Origin: a virus
Virus record (IMG/VR): IMGVR_UViG_3300017746_000003
Location: 1-64,000 of that record
Length of the DNA: 64,000 bases
Reading direction: 5' to 3' (one strand)
Below, in pieces: positions 33,920 through 40,586 of the stretch (its first letter is position 1; each line of letters opens with the position of its first letter). Made by a program: the position numbers and the translations under genes. The notes under the pieces are model-generated. The model was not told where the DNA came from. It made no database searches and saw only the letters and a program-made list of their open reading frames with translations.

Positions 33920-34093
33920 ATGGCACACAATCAAGACGCGGCAGATGCATTAACCGATGAAGTAAAAGACTTGGTTAAAGATCTCCAAGATCGTAACAAG
34001 CAATTAGAAAGCAAACTAAAATCTCTAGATTGCTACGTTATTGAACTACAGACCCAAATGAGTGACATGCAAAACAGAGAGTATGACGTTTGA
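33920..34093 (+). CDS. small coiled-coil protein
   Basis: A 57-residue protein, highly charged, with a heptad-like pattern (VKDLVKDLQDRNKQLESKLKSL) expected to form a coiled coil over residues about 14-50. It starts 12 nt after the previous stop and overlaps the following reading frame by 11 nt. Probably oligomeric; role unknown. Confidence 0.58.
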   Translation: MAHNQDAADALTDEVKDLVKDLQDRNKQLESKLKSLDCYVIELQTQMSDMQNREYDV

Positions 34094-34349
34094 ATTGCTC
34101 CAACCAGTAGCATACCGACACAACTCGGGCTACATTTCGTTTATTTGTGACAGATACGTTTGTATTTGTTTTATTGATCGACCCGACGCTAGTTGTCGTT
34201 GGGGTCGTTATCAAGTTAACCTGATCGTTTATTCTGAATATTGGCATGAAATACGCAGTTGTTTACAACAAGAACAAGGACAAGAAAGCGACGGGACGTG
34301 CAGTATCGCGCCAAGAAGCAGTCTTCTACAACCTAGACGACGCAACTAA
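34083..34349 (+). CDS. hypothetical protein
   Basis: An 88-residue protein from ATG 34083. Residues 1-55 look like a compact beta-fold (GYISFICDRYVCICFID, then WGRYQVNLIVYSEYW). Residues 56-88 overlap the next reading frame and have poor protein-like composition (QQEQGQESDGTCS). Either two genes truly overlap by 104 nt, or a frameshift has altered this gene's end. Confidence 0.5.
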   Translation: MTFELLQPVAYRHNSGYISFICDRYVCICFIDRPDASCRWGRYQVNLIVYSEYWHEIRSCLQQEQGQESDGTCSIAPRSSLLQPRRRN

Positions 34350-34419
34350 GTGGGAACAACATATCAACATGACAATACATGTAAAGACTAACATCGTCCC
34401 TATCTTCGGTGACACTTGA
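34246..34419 (+). CDS. small hypothetical protein
   Basis: A 57-residue protein (KYAVVYNKNKDKKATGRAV...). It has a strand, a basic loop, a helix (RQEAVFYNLDDATKWEQHI) and a closing strand (NIVPIFGDT), a more protein-like composition than the frame it overlaps (34083-34349). It ends 11 nt before a strong terminator, which fits a last gene of an operon. Confidence 0.5.
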   Translation: MKYAVVYNKNKDKKATGRAVSRQEAVFYNLDDATKWEQHINMTIHVKTNIVPIFGDT

Positions 34420-34430
34420 TGAACTGGTTG

Positions 34431-34456
34431 GGGAGGGTTGACACCCTCCTTTTTTT
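34431..34456 (+). terminator. intrinsic terminator
   Basis: Stem GGAGGGT (34432-34438) with ACCCTCC (34443-34449), 4-nt loop TGAC, followed by seven T. This is a textbook Rho-independent terminator, ending the 33252 transcription unit. Confidence 0.9.
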
Positions 34457-34466
34457 ATGCCATACT
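34438..34466 (+). promoter_or_regulatory. sigma70-type promoter overlapping the terminator
   Basis: -35 TTGACA (34438-34443) is made of the loop plus one base of each stem arm of the terminator. After a 17 nt spacer comes -10 CATACT (34461-34466). It lies 21 nt before the ATG at 34488, so one 36-nt stretch ends one operon and starts the next. Confidence 0.72.
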
Positions 34467-34487
34467 ACTTGTATTGAGACACACACC

Positions 34488-35054
34488 ATGCACATCACTG
34501 ACGTTCCTAACGCCATTCGTGTTGGTGAGATTTCTCACGGCACTGCTGCTTACTCTGGTCCCAAGCATGTTCTTTACAAGACCAAACTTGTGATGAACTA
34601 TGATACCAGTTTTCCTAAGAAACTGAAGAGCAAGCATGTGTCTCTTGTGTACATTCTGTGTGTAGATGGAGAGATCTACAAGATTGGTCAATCTTCTACC
34701 AAGAGTGGCATTCAAGGTTGTATGGGTTTCTATCTCAATGCTGGTCAAGATGACCCTGGCATCAATCGCTTTGCCATTAACTGGTTCATGCGTGAAGAAC
34801 TGAACAAGGGCAACAAAGTTGAGGTTTACATGATTTACATGGAACCCATTGTAATTGAAGTTCCTGGTTTGTTCAAGTCTCAGCAAGTGAGTGTTCCTGT
34901 CAGTGCCAAAGGTATTGAAGAAAACTGCTTGATGGAGTATAATACCATTGAAGGATGCTATCCTAAGTGGAACTACCAAGAGACTGGCGTTTCTCTTCCT
35001 GATTCCATTCATGAAGCGTTCGGGCAGTACAAAATCGATCGTAAGACTAAATGA
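34488..35054 (+). CDS. GIY-YIG/T5orf172-like protein, possible nuclease
   Basis: A 188-residue protein from ATG 34488. VSLVYILCVDGEIYKIGQSS at residues 51-70 fits the start of GIY-YIG-like domains (VYIL ... YKIG), followed by a long helix (FAINWFMREELNKGNK) and a strand (VEVYMIYMEP) as in that fold. A catalytic Arg is not obvious and the C-terminal Glu is unassigned, so nuclease activity is a guess. It overlaps the Dam methylase by 4 nt (ATGA), so a restriction-modification-like pair is possible. In-frame sequence upstream of 34488 lies in the promoter and is excluded. Confidence 0.5.
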   Translation: MHITDVPNAIRVGEISHGTAAYSGPKHVLYKTKLVMNYDTSFPKKLKSKHVSLVYILCVDGEIYKIGQSSTKSGIQGCMGFYLNAGQDDPGINRFAINWFMREELNKGNKVEVYMIYMEPIVIEVPGLFKSQQVSVPVSAKGIEENCLMEYNTIEGCYPKWNYQETGVSLPDSIHEAFGQYKIDRKTK

Positions 35055-35938
35055 AGACACCTATTCGCTATGCAGGCGGTAAAAGTAAAGCATACAACAT
35101 CATTACGCAACAATTACCTGAGACAGATCGTATTGTGTCTCCATTCATCGGTGGTGGTTCATTAGAATCACGCTGGTCAACTGAATTAGGTAAGAATGTC
35201 ATTGGTTGGGATGTATTTCCCGCGCTAGTAAACTTCTGGGTAGTTCTATTGAACCAACCAGATGAACTAGCAGACGCTCTACAACTCATTGAACCAACCA
35301 AAGAGAAGTATGCTGAGATCAAAGAGCAACTAATTTGCTGGGATTACACTCAGGAAATGCTCAAAGACTGGAAGACAGAGTATTACAAGCGTGATCCAAT
35401 CCGTCTTGACAACATCACTGCCGCAGCATATTACTATTACAACCACAATCTATCCTATGGTCCGATGTATCTGGGGTGGATGAGTAAGATCTACCAAGAT
35501 CAGAAGAAGTGGGACACGATGATCAAGAAGATTCGTAACTATAAGAATCCGAATCTCAGTGTGTACCAGTCATCATTTGAAGATGTCATAACTTCATATG
35601 ATACTGACTTCTTGTATCTTGACCCACCATATTATCTCAAGAAAGATAAGGATAACAAGATGCTCAAGGGCATGTATCCAAATTGTAACATTGATGTCCA
35701 CCACACTGGGTTCGATCATGCTATACTGAGAGACCTGCTCCACTCGCACAAAGGTCCATTCATTCTCTCATACAATAATTGTGAGACCATTCGCGAGTGG
35801 TATGGTGACTTCGAGTTACACTATCCTGAGTGGCACTACTCTTACCAACTAGGTGAGACACGCATTGGTGACAATCGTATCGCCAACAAATCTGACCACA
35901 CCAAAGAATCACACGAAATCCTTATTATCAAACGATGA
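35051..35938 (+). CDS. dam: Dam-type DNA adenine N6-methyltransferase
   Basis: A 295-residue protein of the D12 class. RYAGGKSK (6-13) is the N-terminal SAM-binding motif X, FIGGGSLE (32-39) motif I, and DPPYY (191-195) the catalytic motif IV. The length fits T4 Dam-like enzymes. It transfers a methyl group to adenine in a short DNA site (GATC in T4 Dam; unknown here), and could protect phage DNA from host or co-encoded nucleases. It is co-translated with the GIY-YIG-like gene upstream and a 47-residue protein downstream. Confidence 0.88.
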   Translation: MKTPIRYAGGKSKAYNIITQQLPETDRIVSPFIGGGSLESRWSTELGKNVIGWDVFPALVNFWVVLLNQPDELADALQLIEPTKEKYAEIKEQLICWDYTQEMLKDWKTEYYKRDPIRLDNITAAAYYYYNHNLSYGPMYLGWMSKIYQDQKKWDTMIKKIRNYKNPNLSVYQSSFEDVITSYDTDFLYLDPPYYLKKDKDNKMLKGMYPNCNIDVHHTGFDHAILRDLLHSHKGPFILSYNNCETIREWYGDFELHYPEWHYSYQLGETRIGDNRIANKSDHTKESHEILIIKR

Positions 35939-36078
35939 ACAATTCTGTCCTTGACATTGACTACGCTGAAGTACTGGAGTATGATGAGCGTATGAAAGCA
36001 CTACATATGGCAGAATATTTCCTGCCAAGTAATGAAATCTATGAACTCCTCCCCGAAGACCTCCTCAGTGAATACTGA
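35935..36078 (+). CDS. small acidic hypothetical protein
   Basis: A 47-residue acidic protein (VLDIDYAEVLEYDERMKAL, then NEIYELLPEDLLSEY). Its ATG overlaps the methylase TGA by 4 nt. Mostly helical. Such small acidic proteins may inhibit nucleic-acid-binding host proteins, but there is no direct support. Confidence 0.5.
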   Translation: MNNSVLDIDYAEVLEYDERMKALHMAEYFLPSNEIYELLPEDLLSEY

Positions 36079-36088
36079 TCAAATCACC

Positions 36089-36256
36089 ATGACCTTATCT
36101 ATCAATGAGATTCAATTTCTCATTGATTGTATGTGGGGGCATACGCGCCATGATTCACAAGCAATGGCATTTAAGTACGGCATCAATGATGTTGATCTAG
36201 AAAAACGTCTGTCTCACCTTGTAGCAGACAATGCAGCAGACAGCACCAACACTTAA
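36089..36256 (+). CDS. small hypothetical protein
   Basis: A 55-residue protein starting at ATG 36089 (TLSINEIQFLIDCMWGHT...). The start at 36032 would overlap the previous gene by 47 nt and gives a low-complexity tail, so I prefer the shorter form. Helical; no family recognised. Confidence 0.5.
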   Translation: MTLSINEIQFLIDCMWGHTRHDSQAMAFKYGINDVDLEKRLSHLVADNAADSTNT

Positions 36257-36267
36257 TAATCACCTTT

Positions 36268-36948
36268 ATGTTACGTTCAACACTACTTGCACTCTTAACT
36301 ACACTCAGTTTAGGTGCTTCGCCACATGTTCTTGCTGATGATAGTAAGATCACCCAAGGATATAGAACCATGGATTCTCTTGGTTGTATGCTACTGGGTG
36401 AATGCACTGATGGTGTAGAGAAAGTATACTCTATGCTTGACATATCATCTAACTATGACAATACAGGAGCATTCACTAGTGTCACTGGTGAGTTTCACAA
36501 CATCTTACACTCACTCAATCAAATTGGTGTGAATGTATTTCTTGCTGATGAGAAGTATTTCCCCGCGATGCATCGTGGTGTCTACCATACAGTTAGCAAT
36601 AACTTCTTTCTGAATAAGGATTTCATGGGTGATCCTGCTGTTCTAATGATGGTGATGAGACATGAAGGGTGGCATGCTGCTCAAGATTGTATGGCAGGTA
36701 GTATTGACAATAGTTTGATTGCGATTATTAAACCTGAAGATCAAGTTCCTATGATCTGGAGAGTGCTTGTAGAGCGCACATACCCTGCTTCAGCAGTCCC
36801 ATGGGAGGCAGAGGCACAATGGGCAGGCAGAACTGAGAACATGACGATGGATGCCCTTGCAGCGTGTGCTGGTGGCAATATGTGGGAAGTATATGATCCC
36901 ACACCAAAAACAGGCGAGTGGTTGAGAGAAAATGGATATATCAATTGA
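36268..36948 (+). CDS. secreted HExxH-type putative metallopeptidase
   Basis: A 226-residue protein with a clear signal peptide (LRSTLLALLTTLSLGASPHVLA, cleavage likely after Ala24 before DD). MRHEGWHAAQD contains H132-E-G-W-H136, the zincin HExxH motif. E180 and E182 in VPWEAEAQW are candidate third ligands in the gluzincin style. Cys40, Cys46, Cys141 and Cys200 could form disulfides. It would act in the periplasm, perhaps on host envelope proteins or peptidoglycan-linked targets. Catalysis is inferred from the motif only. The gene overlaps the AbrB-like gene by 17 nt. Confidence 0.62.
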   Translation: MLRSTLLALLTTLSLGASPHVLADDSKITQGYRTMDSLGCMLLGECTDGVEKVYSMLDISSNYDNTGAFTSVTGEFHNILHSLNQIGVNVFLADEKYFPAMHRGVYHTVSNNFFLNKDFMGDPAVLMMVMRHEGWHAAQDCMAGSIDNSLIAIIKPEDQVPMIWRVLVERTYPASAVPWEAEAQWAGRTENMTMDALAACAGGNMWEVYDPTPKTGEWLRENGYIN

Positions 36949-37183
36949 AATCCAAGAAGATGCCACAACAAAAGAACTCTACATCGAGATCCCCGAAGAG
37001 ATCATCGAAAAACTCAACTGGGGTGAAGGTACAATCGTCAACTGGGAAGTCAACGAAGACAACTCGATCAAAATCAGTACAGAAAACTCTAGAGAGCAAT
37101 CTAGAGAAGTTAACATCAGTCAAGCAACAGAAGAAGATTGGAATAAGTTCTGGTGTGAAGACGAAGGTTTCGGATTCCATTAA
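36932..37183 (+). CDS. AbrB/MazE-like small protein
   Basis: An 83-residue acidic protein. Residues 12-50 (KELYIEIPEEIIEKLNW, GEGTIVNWEV, then IKIS) have the strand, LPxE/IPxE turn, helix, W-x-x-G and strand order of the swapped-hairpin AbrB domain. The remainder is an acidic tail ending FGFH. Similar small proteins are frequent in cyanophages. It could regulate transcription or act as an antitoxin-like partner, but no adjacent MazF/VapC toxin is seen. Confidence 0.6.
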   Translation: MDISIEIQEDATTKELYIEIPEEIIEKLNWGEGTIVNWEVNEDNSIKISTENSREQSREVNISQATEEDWNKFWCEDEGFGFH

Positions 37184-37361
37184 ATACACCAGATCAAAAG
37201 ATCTGAAACTATTCCCACATCTTGGTACATTTCCTTGGCGATTGGAAGATCGAAAAGAAAAGAAAGTATGTTGGTTTCAGTGTTATGATCATGCAGAGAA
37301 ATATATTAATCGATATAATCTGACTAAACTCCAATACAAACTACAGGAAGCAGTCTCATGA
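37155..37361 (+). CDS. conserved small cyanophage protein (GTG start proposed)
   Basis: The C-terminal part (LKLFPHLGTFPWRLEDRK, KVCWFQCYDHAEKYINRY) looks strongly conserved and folded. In this frame the region upstream to 36918 is Ser/Thr/Lys-rich and fully overlaps the AbrB-like gene, so it is probably not coding. GTG at 37155 gives 68 residues and a 29 nt overlap. No ATG exists in the right place, so the start is uncertain. Two Cys near Trp suggest a small metal or redox site. Confidence 0.5.
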   Translation: MKTKVSDSIKYTRSKDLKLFPHLGTFPWRLEDRKEKKVCWFQCYDHAEKYINRYNLTKLQYKLQEAVS

Positions 37362-37549
37362 ACCCTGACAACATCGATCAAGAGAGTAAAGAAGACAAAT
37401 GGAATCGTGGACTTGATTTGTTCATTGAATCTGTACTGAAACCTGATCCTGCACTACGTCAATGTGCTCACAATCAGATGTGCTATCATGAGTTAATGGA
37501 TGTACGTAGTGATGTTCTGAAGTACTTAAAAACAAAACGTTGGAAGTAA
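37358..37549 (+). CDS. small hypothetical protein
   Basis: A 63-residue protein whose ATG overlaps the previous TGA by 4 nt. Acidic N-terminus (NPDNIDQESKEDKWNRGLDL), then a Cys/His-containing segment (RQCAHNQMCYHELM) that could bind metal, and a basic end (KTKRWK). No family recognised. Confidence 0.52.
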   Translation: MNPDNIDQESKEDKWNRGLDLFIESVLKPDPALRQCAHNQMCYHELMDVRSDVLKYLKTKRWK

Positions 37550-37559
37550 ACTCGATACC

Positions 37560-37706
37560 ATGGACACTAATAAGAACTCTCCTTGGAATAGCAGAGAGGA
37601 GATGATCAATGCCATTAGACATGAAAACAAGATAAAGAATAAGAAATGGGGATTTGAGAAACCATTCCCAATCAAAAATCCACACAAACAAAAGAAAGAT
37701 GTCTAA
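37560..37706 (+). CDS. small basic hypothetical protein
   Basis: A 48-residue, Lys/Asn-rich basic protein (MDTNKNSPWNSREEMINAI ... HKQKKDV). It ends with an 8 nt overlap into the next gene. The composition suggests nucleic acid contact, but it may also be only weakly structured. Confidence 0.45.
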   Translation: MDTNKNSPWNSREEMINAIRHENKIKNKKWGFEKPFPIKNPHKQKKDV

Positions 37707-37899
37707 GAAATCCAAGAAAGTCACATGGTTTGAGCAAACCAGTGATGAACCATACGATAGACATTTCTATCAGGTATCATTTCCTGATGGTAGATCATAT
37801 CAGTTTCCTGATTATGAGATGTTACGTGCTTTCTGGTTTCAAACTATGAATACCACGGGTGCTGTCGTTTCAGTCATGGACATGTGCCAGTATGAGTAG
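37699..37899 (+). CDS. small hypothetical protein
   Basis: A 66-residue protein from ATG 37699 (SKKSKKVTWFEQTSDEP...), excluding an upstream in-frame extension inside the previous gene. An aromatic-rich beta pattern (HFYQVSFPDGRSYQFPDYEMLRAFWF, split in strands) suggests a compact fold. No family recognised. Confidence 0.52.
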   Translation: MSKKSKKVTWFEQTSDEPYDRHFYQVSFPDGRSYQFPDYEMLRAFWFQTMNTTGAVVSVMDMCQYE

Positions 37900-37966
37900 T
37901 GTCCACAATTGTGGCACAGCACCCCAAAACCCTGTATATTAAGAGAGTCAAAGGAACACACCTCAC

Positions 37967-38221
37967 ATGCAACTCACCACACTCGTCACCACAGTTGATT
38001 TCTTTCCTGAAGCATTCATTGCTGAAGAGTCTGGCACAATTGTCAAGCGTTTCCAGAAGCGCGTCACTTTCAACTCTAATGGTCAGAAGTCTTACAGCAC
38101 AGTCACAGCACTCACAGCACGTAACGAGTGGTCTGAGCGCATTGCTAATGGTGCTGAGGTGACTGGTTACAACGTAGATCAAATGCCACGCTCCGAGTAT
38201 TCTCCAATGGCAGTTGGTTGA
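37967..38221 (+). CDS. hypothetical protein
   Basis: An 84-residue protein with a long beta-hairpin-like core (GTIVKRFQKRVTFNSNGQKSY) and a C-terminal end (SEYSPMAVG). TATATT at 37935-37940 may be its -10 box but the -35 is poor. A double hairpin follows its stop codon. Frequent C-ending codons suggest good expression. No family recognised. Confidence 0.6.
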   Translation: MQLTTLVTTVDFFPEAFIAEESGTIVKRFQKRVTFNSNGQKSYSTVTALTARNEWSERIANGAEVTGYNVDQMPRSEYSPMAVG

Positions 38222-38224
38222 TCA

Positions 38225-38263
38225 ATGAAGCGATTAGGATGAGTTAATCGCTTCATCCTAATC
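38225..38263 (+). promoter_or_regulatory. two mutually exclusive perfect hairpins (bistable RNA candidate)
   Basis: Stem 1: ATGAAGCGATTA (38225-38236) pairs with TAATCGCTTCAT (38245-38256), 12 bp with an 8-nt loop. Stem 2: GATTAGGATGA (38232-38242) pairs with TCATCCTAATC (38253-38263), 11 bp with a 10-nt loop. The stems share bases, so only one can form at a time. No U-tract follows, so it is not a standard terminator. It lies between two small genes and may act as an attenuator, mRNA 3'-end protector or processing site. Confidence 0.6.
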
Positions 38264-38289
38264 AATTCTCAATTTCACTCAAATAAAGC

Positions 38290-38424
38290 ATGAGAATCAC
38301 ACAGTATCTCCTAAGCGGCATCTTTGCTATTGTTGCTCTCACTTGTTATCTGCTATTCTTAGCAGAGCGTGATAGTAAGATGATGAACTATTATGACTCA
38401 ACCATTGAACGAACTGCCAACTGA
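38290..38424 (+). CDS. small single-pass membrane protein
   Basis: A 44-residue protein. Residues about 7-26 (LLSGIFAIVALTCYLLFLA) form one transmembrane helix; the rest is a short polar tail (ERDSKMMNYYDSTIERTAN). It overlaps the next gene by 32 nt. Small membrane proteins in early phage blocks often alter the host envelope or regulate lysis; the role here is unknown. Confidence 0.5.
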   Translation: MRITQYLLSGIFAIVALTCYLLFLAERDSKMMNYYDSTIERTAN

Positions 38425-38683
38425 TTTCCCACATCAACCACCACAAGGTTTCACATACTATGTTAAAGAACATAAGACCAACGTCATTGGCATTTGGATT
38501 AGGAATCATGCTAGGTTTAGTTACAGTAATGACCCTATCGTCTCAATTTGGGGATTCTACAACACAAAAAAACAATGTTACATTGCCCCAATTAACCACA
38601 AACGTCCTGGCAAACCAGTAGACGTAAGCACCACCACGGCATATTCTTCTATGCCACTACTTAAATCATACGTAGAACAATGA
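38393..38683 (+). CDS. hypothetical protein
   Basis: A 96-residue protein with a Pro-rich N-terminus (LPTDFPHQPPQGF) and a beta-rich aromatic core (VIGIWIRNHARFSY, VSIWGFYNTKKQCYI). Its ATG lies inside the membrane protein gene and its TGA overlaps the next ATG. No family recognised. Confidence 0.55.
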   Translation: MTQPLNELPTDFPHQPPQGFTYYVKEHKTNVIGIWIRNHARFSYSNDPIVSIWGFYNTKKQCYIAPINHKRPGKPVDVSTTTAYSSMPLLKSYVEQ

Positions 38684-38865
38684 CTATTCCAGATACAACT
38701 TCATTTGAAGATCTAATTGAAGAGATGTGTGATGATCCAGCATTTGTTGCACAATGTGAGAAGAACAATCGTGAATGGGATGAAGAAGTTGCGGCAGAGT
38801 TAGAGATTACAATTGATGAGTTATGGGATAGATTGGGGATCACATGGCATGAAACTCGACAGTAA
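38680..38865 (+). CDS. small acidic hypothetical protein
   Basis: A 61-residue, strongly acidic, helical protein (SFEDLIEEMCDDPAFVAQC, EWDEEVAAELEITIDELWDRLG). The ATGA overlap upstream and 17 nt overlap downstream show coupled translation. It could be a DNA mimic or a protein-binding inhibitor, but this is speculation. Confidence 0.52.
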   Translation: MTIPDTTSFEDLIEEMCDDPAFVAQCEKNNREWDEEVAAELEITIDELWDRLGITWHETRQ

Positions 38866-39064
38866 AGCAAGAGTATTAGGCAGTATTGGTGTTATCACTG
38901 CCTATTTTGTGATTCTACATGTAAATGTGATTGTTGGTGTGATGATTAATTGTGTTGCTGATTTGATTAGCATACCATACTTCATCAGAACAAAGTCTTG
39001 GGATGTGGTGATCATGGTAGTGTTTCTATTCATGATTAGTATGTCACGACTGACCACTTCGTGA
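38849..39064 (+). CDS. small membrane protein, two transmembrane helices
   Basis: A 71-residue protein from ATG 38849. VLGSIGVITAYFVILHVNVIV, read as one hydrophobic span (about 9-31), and VVIMVVFLFMISMS (about 52-66) form two helices joined by a polar loop (YFIRTKSWD). I recall closely similar proteins in many marine cyanophages, with no assigned function. The longer reading from 38813 lies inside the upstream gene. Confidence 0.6.
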   Translation: MKLDSKARVLGSIGVITAYFVILHVNVIVGVMINCVADLISIPYFIRTKSWDVVIMVVFLFMISMSRLTTS

Positions 39065-39101
39065 ACTGACCACTGAACCACCACAGGGCACCTCAACACG
39101 C

Positions 39102-39107
39102 TATACT
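39102..39107 (+). promoter_or_regulatory. possible -10 box (TATACT)
   Basis: TATACT 27 nt before the ATG at 39135. No good -35 hexamer is present at the right distance, so this is weaker than the promoters at 39363 and 39865, which share the same -10. Confidence 0.4.
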
Positions 39108-39134
39108 ATATTCATACCAAAGGGAACGACCCAC

Positions 39135-39371
39135 ATGGCAGTCACCGCCGTCAAGTTTGCACACTATCGCATCTTCATCACTAATGAGGACAGCACAGTG
39201 AGCACACTTTACTCTAAGCAAGGTCAATGCACCACTATCAAGGGTCGTCAGCAGCAACTGGAGCGTGTTGTGAACATGGTAGTGGAAGGCATCCGTGATG
39301 TTAAAGGATGGAGACGCTTAACAGTTGAGACTATGACACCTGATCAAGTGTCTGCATGTGGGTTGCAATGA
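39135..39371 (+). CDS. hypothetical protein
   Basis: A 78-residue basic protein, strand-rich at the start (VKFAHYRIFITNEDSTV) with a helix in the second half (RQQQLERVVNMVVEGIRDV). AAGGGAACG before the ATG may serve as ribosome site. The next gene's -35 box overlaps its 3' end. No family recognised. Confidence 0.57.
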   Translation: MAVTAVKFAHYRIFITNEDSTVSTLYSKQGQCTTIKGRQQQLERVVNMVVEGIRDVKGWRRLTVETMTPDQVSACGLQ

Positions 39372-39391
39372 TCCCCACTAAGCATTATACT
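39363..39391 (+). promoter_or_regulatory. sigma70-type promoter
   Basis: -35 TTGCAA (39363-39368), 17 nt spacer, -10 TATACT (39386-39391). The start site would fall near 39398, which supports the ATG at 39413 rather than an upstream start for the next gene. Confidence 0.75.
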
Positions 39392-39412
39392 AACAACATC
39401 AACACAAACGAC

Positions 39413-39868
39413 ATGACTGCTTCATTCACTGACTTCGTTGCCACTCAAGGGGCACGTAACAGCATTCAACTCAAGGTGAGAGAGTATTGCCTGATGTTAT
39501 GTGATGCATTGGAATATGACTTCAAGCGTGATAGCATTCGCCGTGCTAACTTCTTTAATCATACTGAACCTGAATACAAAGCAAAGCGTCTTGCTTCGAT
39601 TGAGAGTGGTGAATGTCTGTATAAGTTCTACATTGAGAGTGGTCGTAAGTATCACAAGATCATCATGGAGACTGATGGTGGCAATCGTAGCGTACATTGC
39701 TTCATTAACATGAAGACTGGTGAGTTGCACAAGGCAGCATCATTCAAAGCACCAGTGAAAGATGCCCGTTTTGATCTGAATATTATTAGAGAGCGTGAGT
39801 TTGTACTTGAGAACTGCGACTGGAGTGGTGGTTACCTCTACAAAAATGCTTACTACCAAGGTGCTTGA
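39413..39868 (+). CDS. hypothetical protein
   Basis: A 151-residue protein from ATG 39413; upstream in-frame codons to 39356 lie within the promoter. Mostly alpha/beta, with KVREYCLMLCDALEYDFKRD helices and a central beta-hairpin (KYHKIIMETDGGNRSVHCFI) followed by a Lys-rich AASFKAPVKDARFD segment. It ends ENCDWSGGYLYKNAYYQGA. I recognise no family. Well expressed codon use and a good promoter suggest an abundant early protein. Confidence 0.6.
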   Translation: MTASFTDFVATQGARNSIQLKVREYCLMLCDALEYDFKRDSIRRANFFNHTEPEYKAKRLASIESGECLYKFYIESGRKYHKIIMETDGGNRSVHCFINMKTGELHKAASFKAPVKDARFDLNIIREREFVLENCDWSGGYLYKNAYYQGA

Positions 39869-39893
39869 CAACCAACCAAATACATAGTATACT
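39865..39893 (+). promoter_or_regulatory. strong sigma70-type promoter
   Basis: Perfect -35 TTGACA (39865-39870), 17 nt spacer, -10 TATACT (39888-39893). The -35 overlaps the upstream TGA, the same arrangement as at 33252. Confidence 0.82.
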
Positions 39894-39916
39894 GAATTCA
39901 TTCAACACACAGACCG

Positions 39917-40147
39917 ATGACTGCTCCCCAGTTCTTTCTCGTTGCTTCCCCACATGTTTATGCCATTGGTGCTGATGGTTACATGTTTGGTGCTTACATT
40001 GACAATGATGGTATGCCTGATTGGTCTACATCTTATGACTTCAATCCCCAAGATGAGGATGTAGATCATATTGTTCATATGTGTCATCTACTCAAACAAG
40101 CACAACAACTGACTCAAGAACACACCAGCGAGGTATTTGTCAAGTGA
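39917..40147 (+). CDS. hypothetical protein
   Basis: A 76-residue protein with a hydrophobic strand-like start (PQFFLVASPHVYAIGADGYMFGAY) and an acidic helix (DEDVDHIVHMCHLLKQAQQL). It is first in a unit of four coupled small genes (39917-40811). No family recognised. Confidence 0.57.
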   Translation: MTAPQFFLVASPHVYAIGADGYMFGAYIDNDGMPDWSTSYDFNPQDEDVDHIVHMCHLLKQAQQLTQEHTSEVFVK

Positions 40148-40362
40148 ATTTAATTTCTGATCACGTCAAAGAATTAGTTGAACTCCAACAACTGACACCA
40201 AACACATTCAAACCAGTACCAAACAACATTGACCCAGATAAGTACTGGCGTTATTTCTCTAAATTCCCTAACGAGTTTGCTAAAGGTTTGTCCCTAGCAC
40301 TTACTAAAGAACAAGTGTTCGTTCGTTATGATCATCTCTCTAACGTACTTACAATCCAATGA
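40144..40362 (+). CDS. hypothetical protein (GTG start)
   Basis: A 72-residue protein. GTG at 40144 overlaps the upstream TGA as GTGA, matching the ATGA coupling used elsewhere, so I prefer it to the start at 40081 inside the previous gene. It contains PDKYWRYFSKFPNEFAKGL and a terminal KEQVFVRYDHLSNVLTIQ. No family recognised. Confidence 0.5.
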   Translation: MNLISDHVKELVELQQLTPNTFKPVPNNIDPDKYWRYFSKFPNEFAKGLSLALTKEQVFVRYDHLSNVLTIQ

Positions 40363-40586
40363 ACAATAAACTTGCTAAAGAACAAGCATCTATCTCTAAT
40401 CAGATAGACACCATCATGCAGAATAGACTACGACGATTTAAGTTTCTTCTTAAGAAAGATCGTATGGATGATGCCATGGCACTTGCTGATGAGTTCTATG
40501 AATGGATGCTACTAGGTGAAGAAGAAAATGAACAGGAAGAGATCAGTTATTATAATGCAGATGAACTTAGTGAATACTACACATAG
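40359..40586 (+). CDS. hypothetical protein
   Basis: A 75-residue helical protein with a basic middle (NRLRRFKFLLKKDRMDD) and an acidic end (EEENEQEEISYYNADELSEYY). It overlaps the previous gene by 4 nt and the next starts immediately after. The charge split suggests interaction with nucleic acid or a basic partner. Confidence 0.52.
   Translation: MNNKLAKEQASISNQIDTIMQNRLRRFKFLLKKDRMDDAMALADEFYEWMLLGEEENEQEEISYYNADELSEYYT

Noticed and set aside
36918-37154. N-terminal extension of the 37155 gene to 36918
   Set aside because: It is Ser/Lys/Thr-rich and lies in an alternative frame entirely within the AbrB-like gene, which has the protein-like composition.
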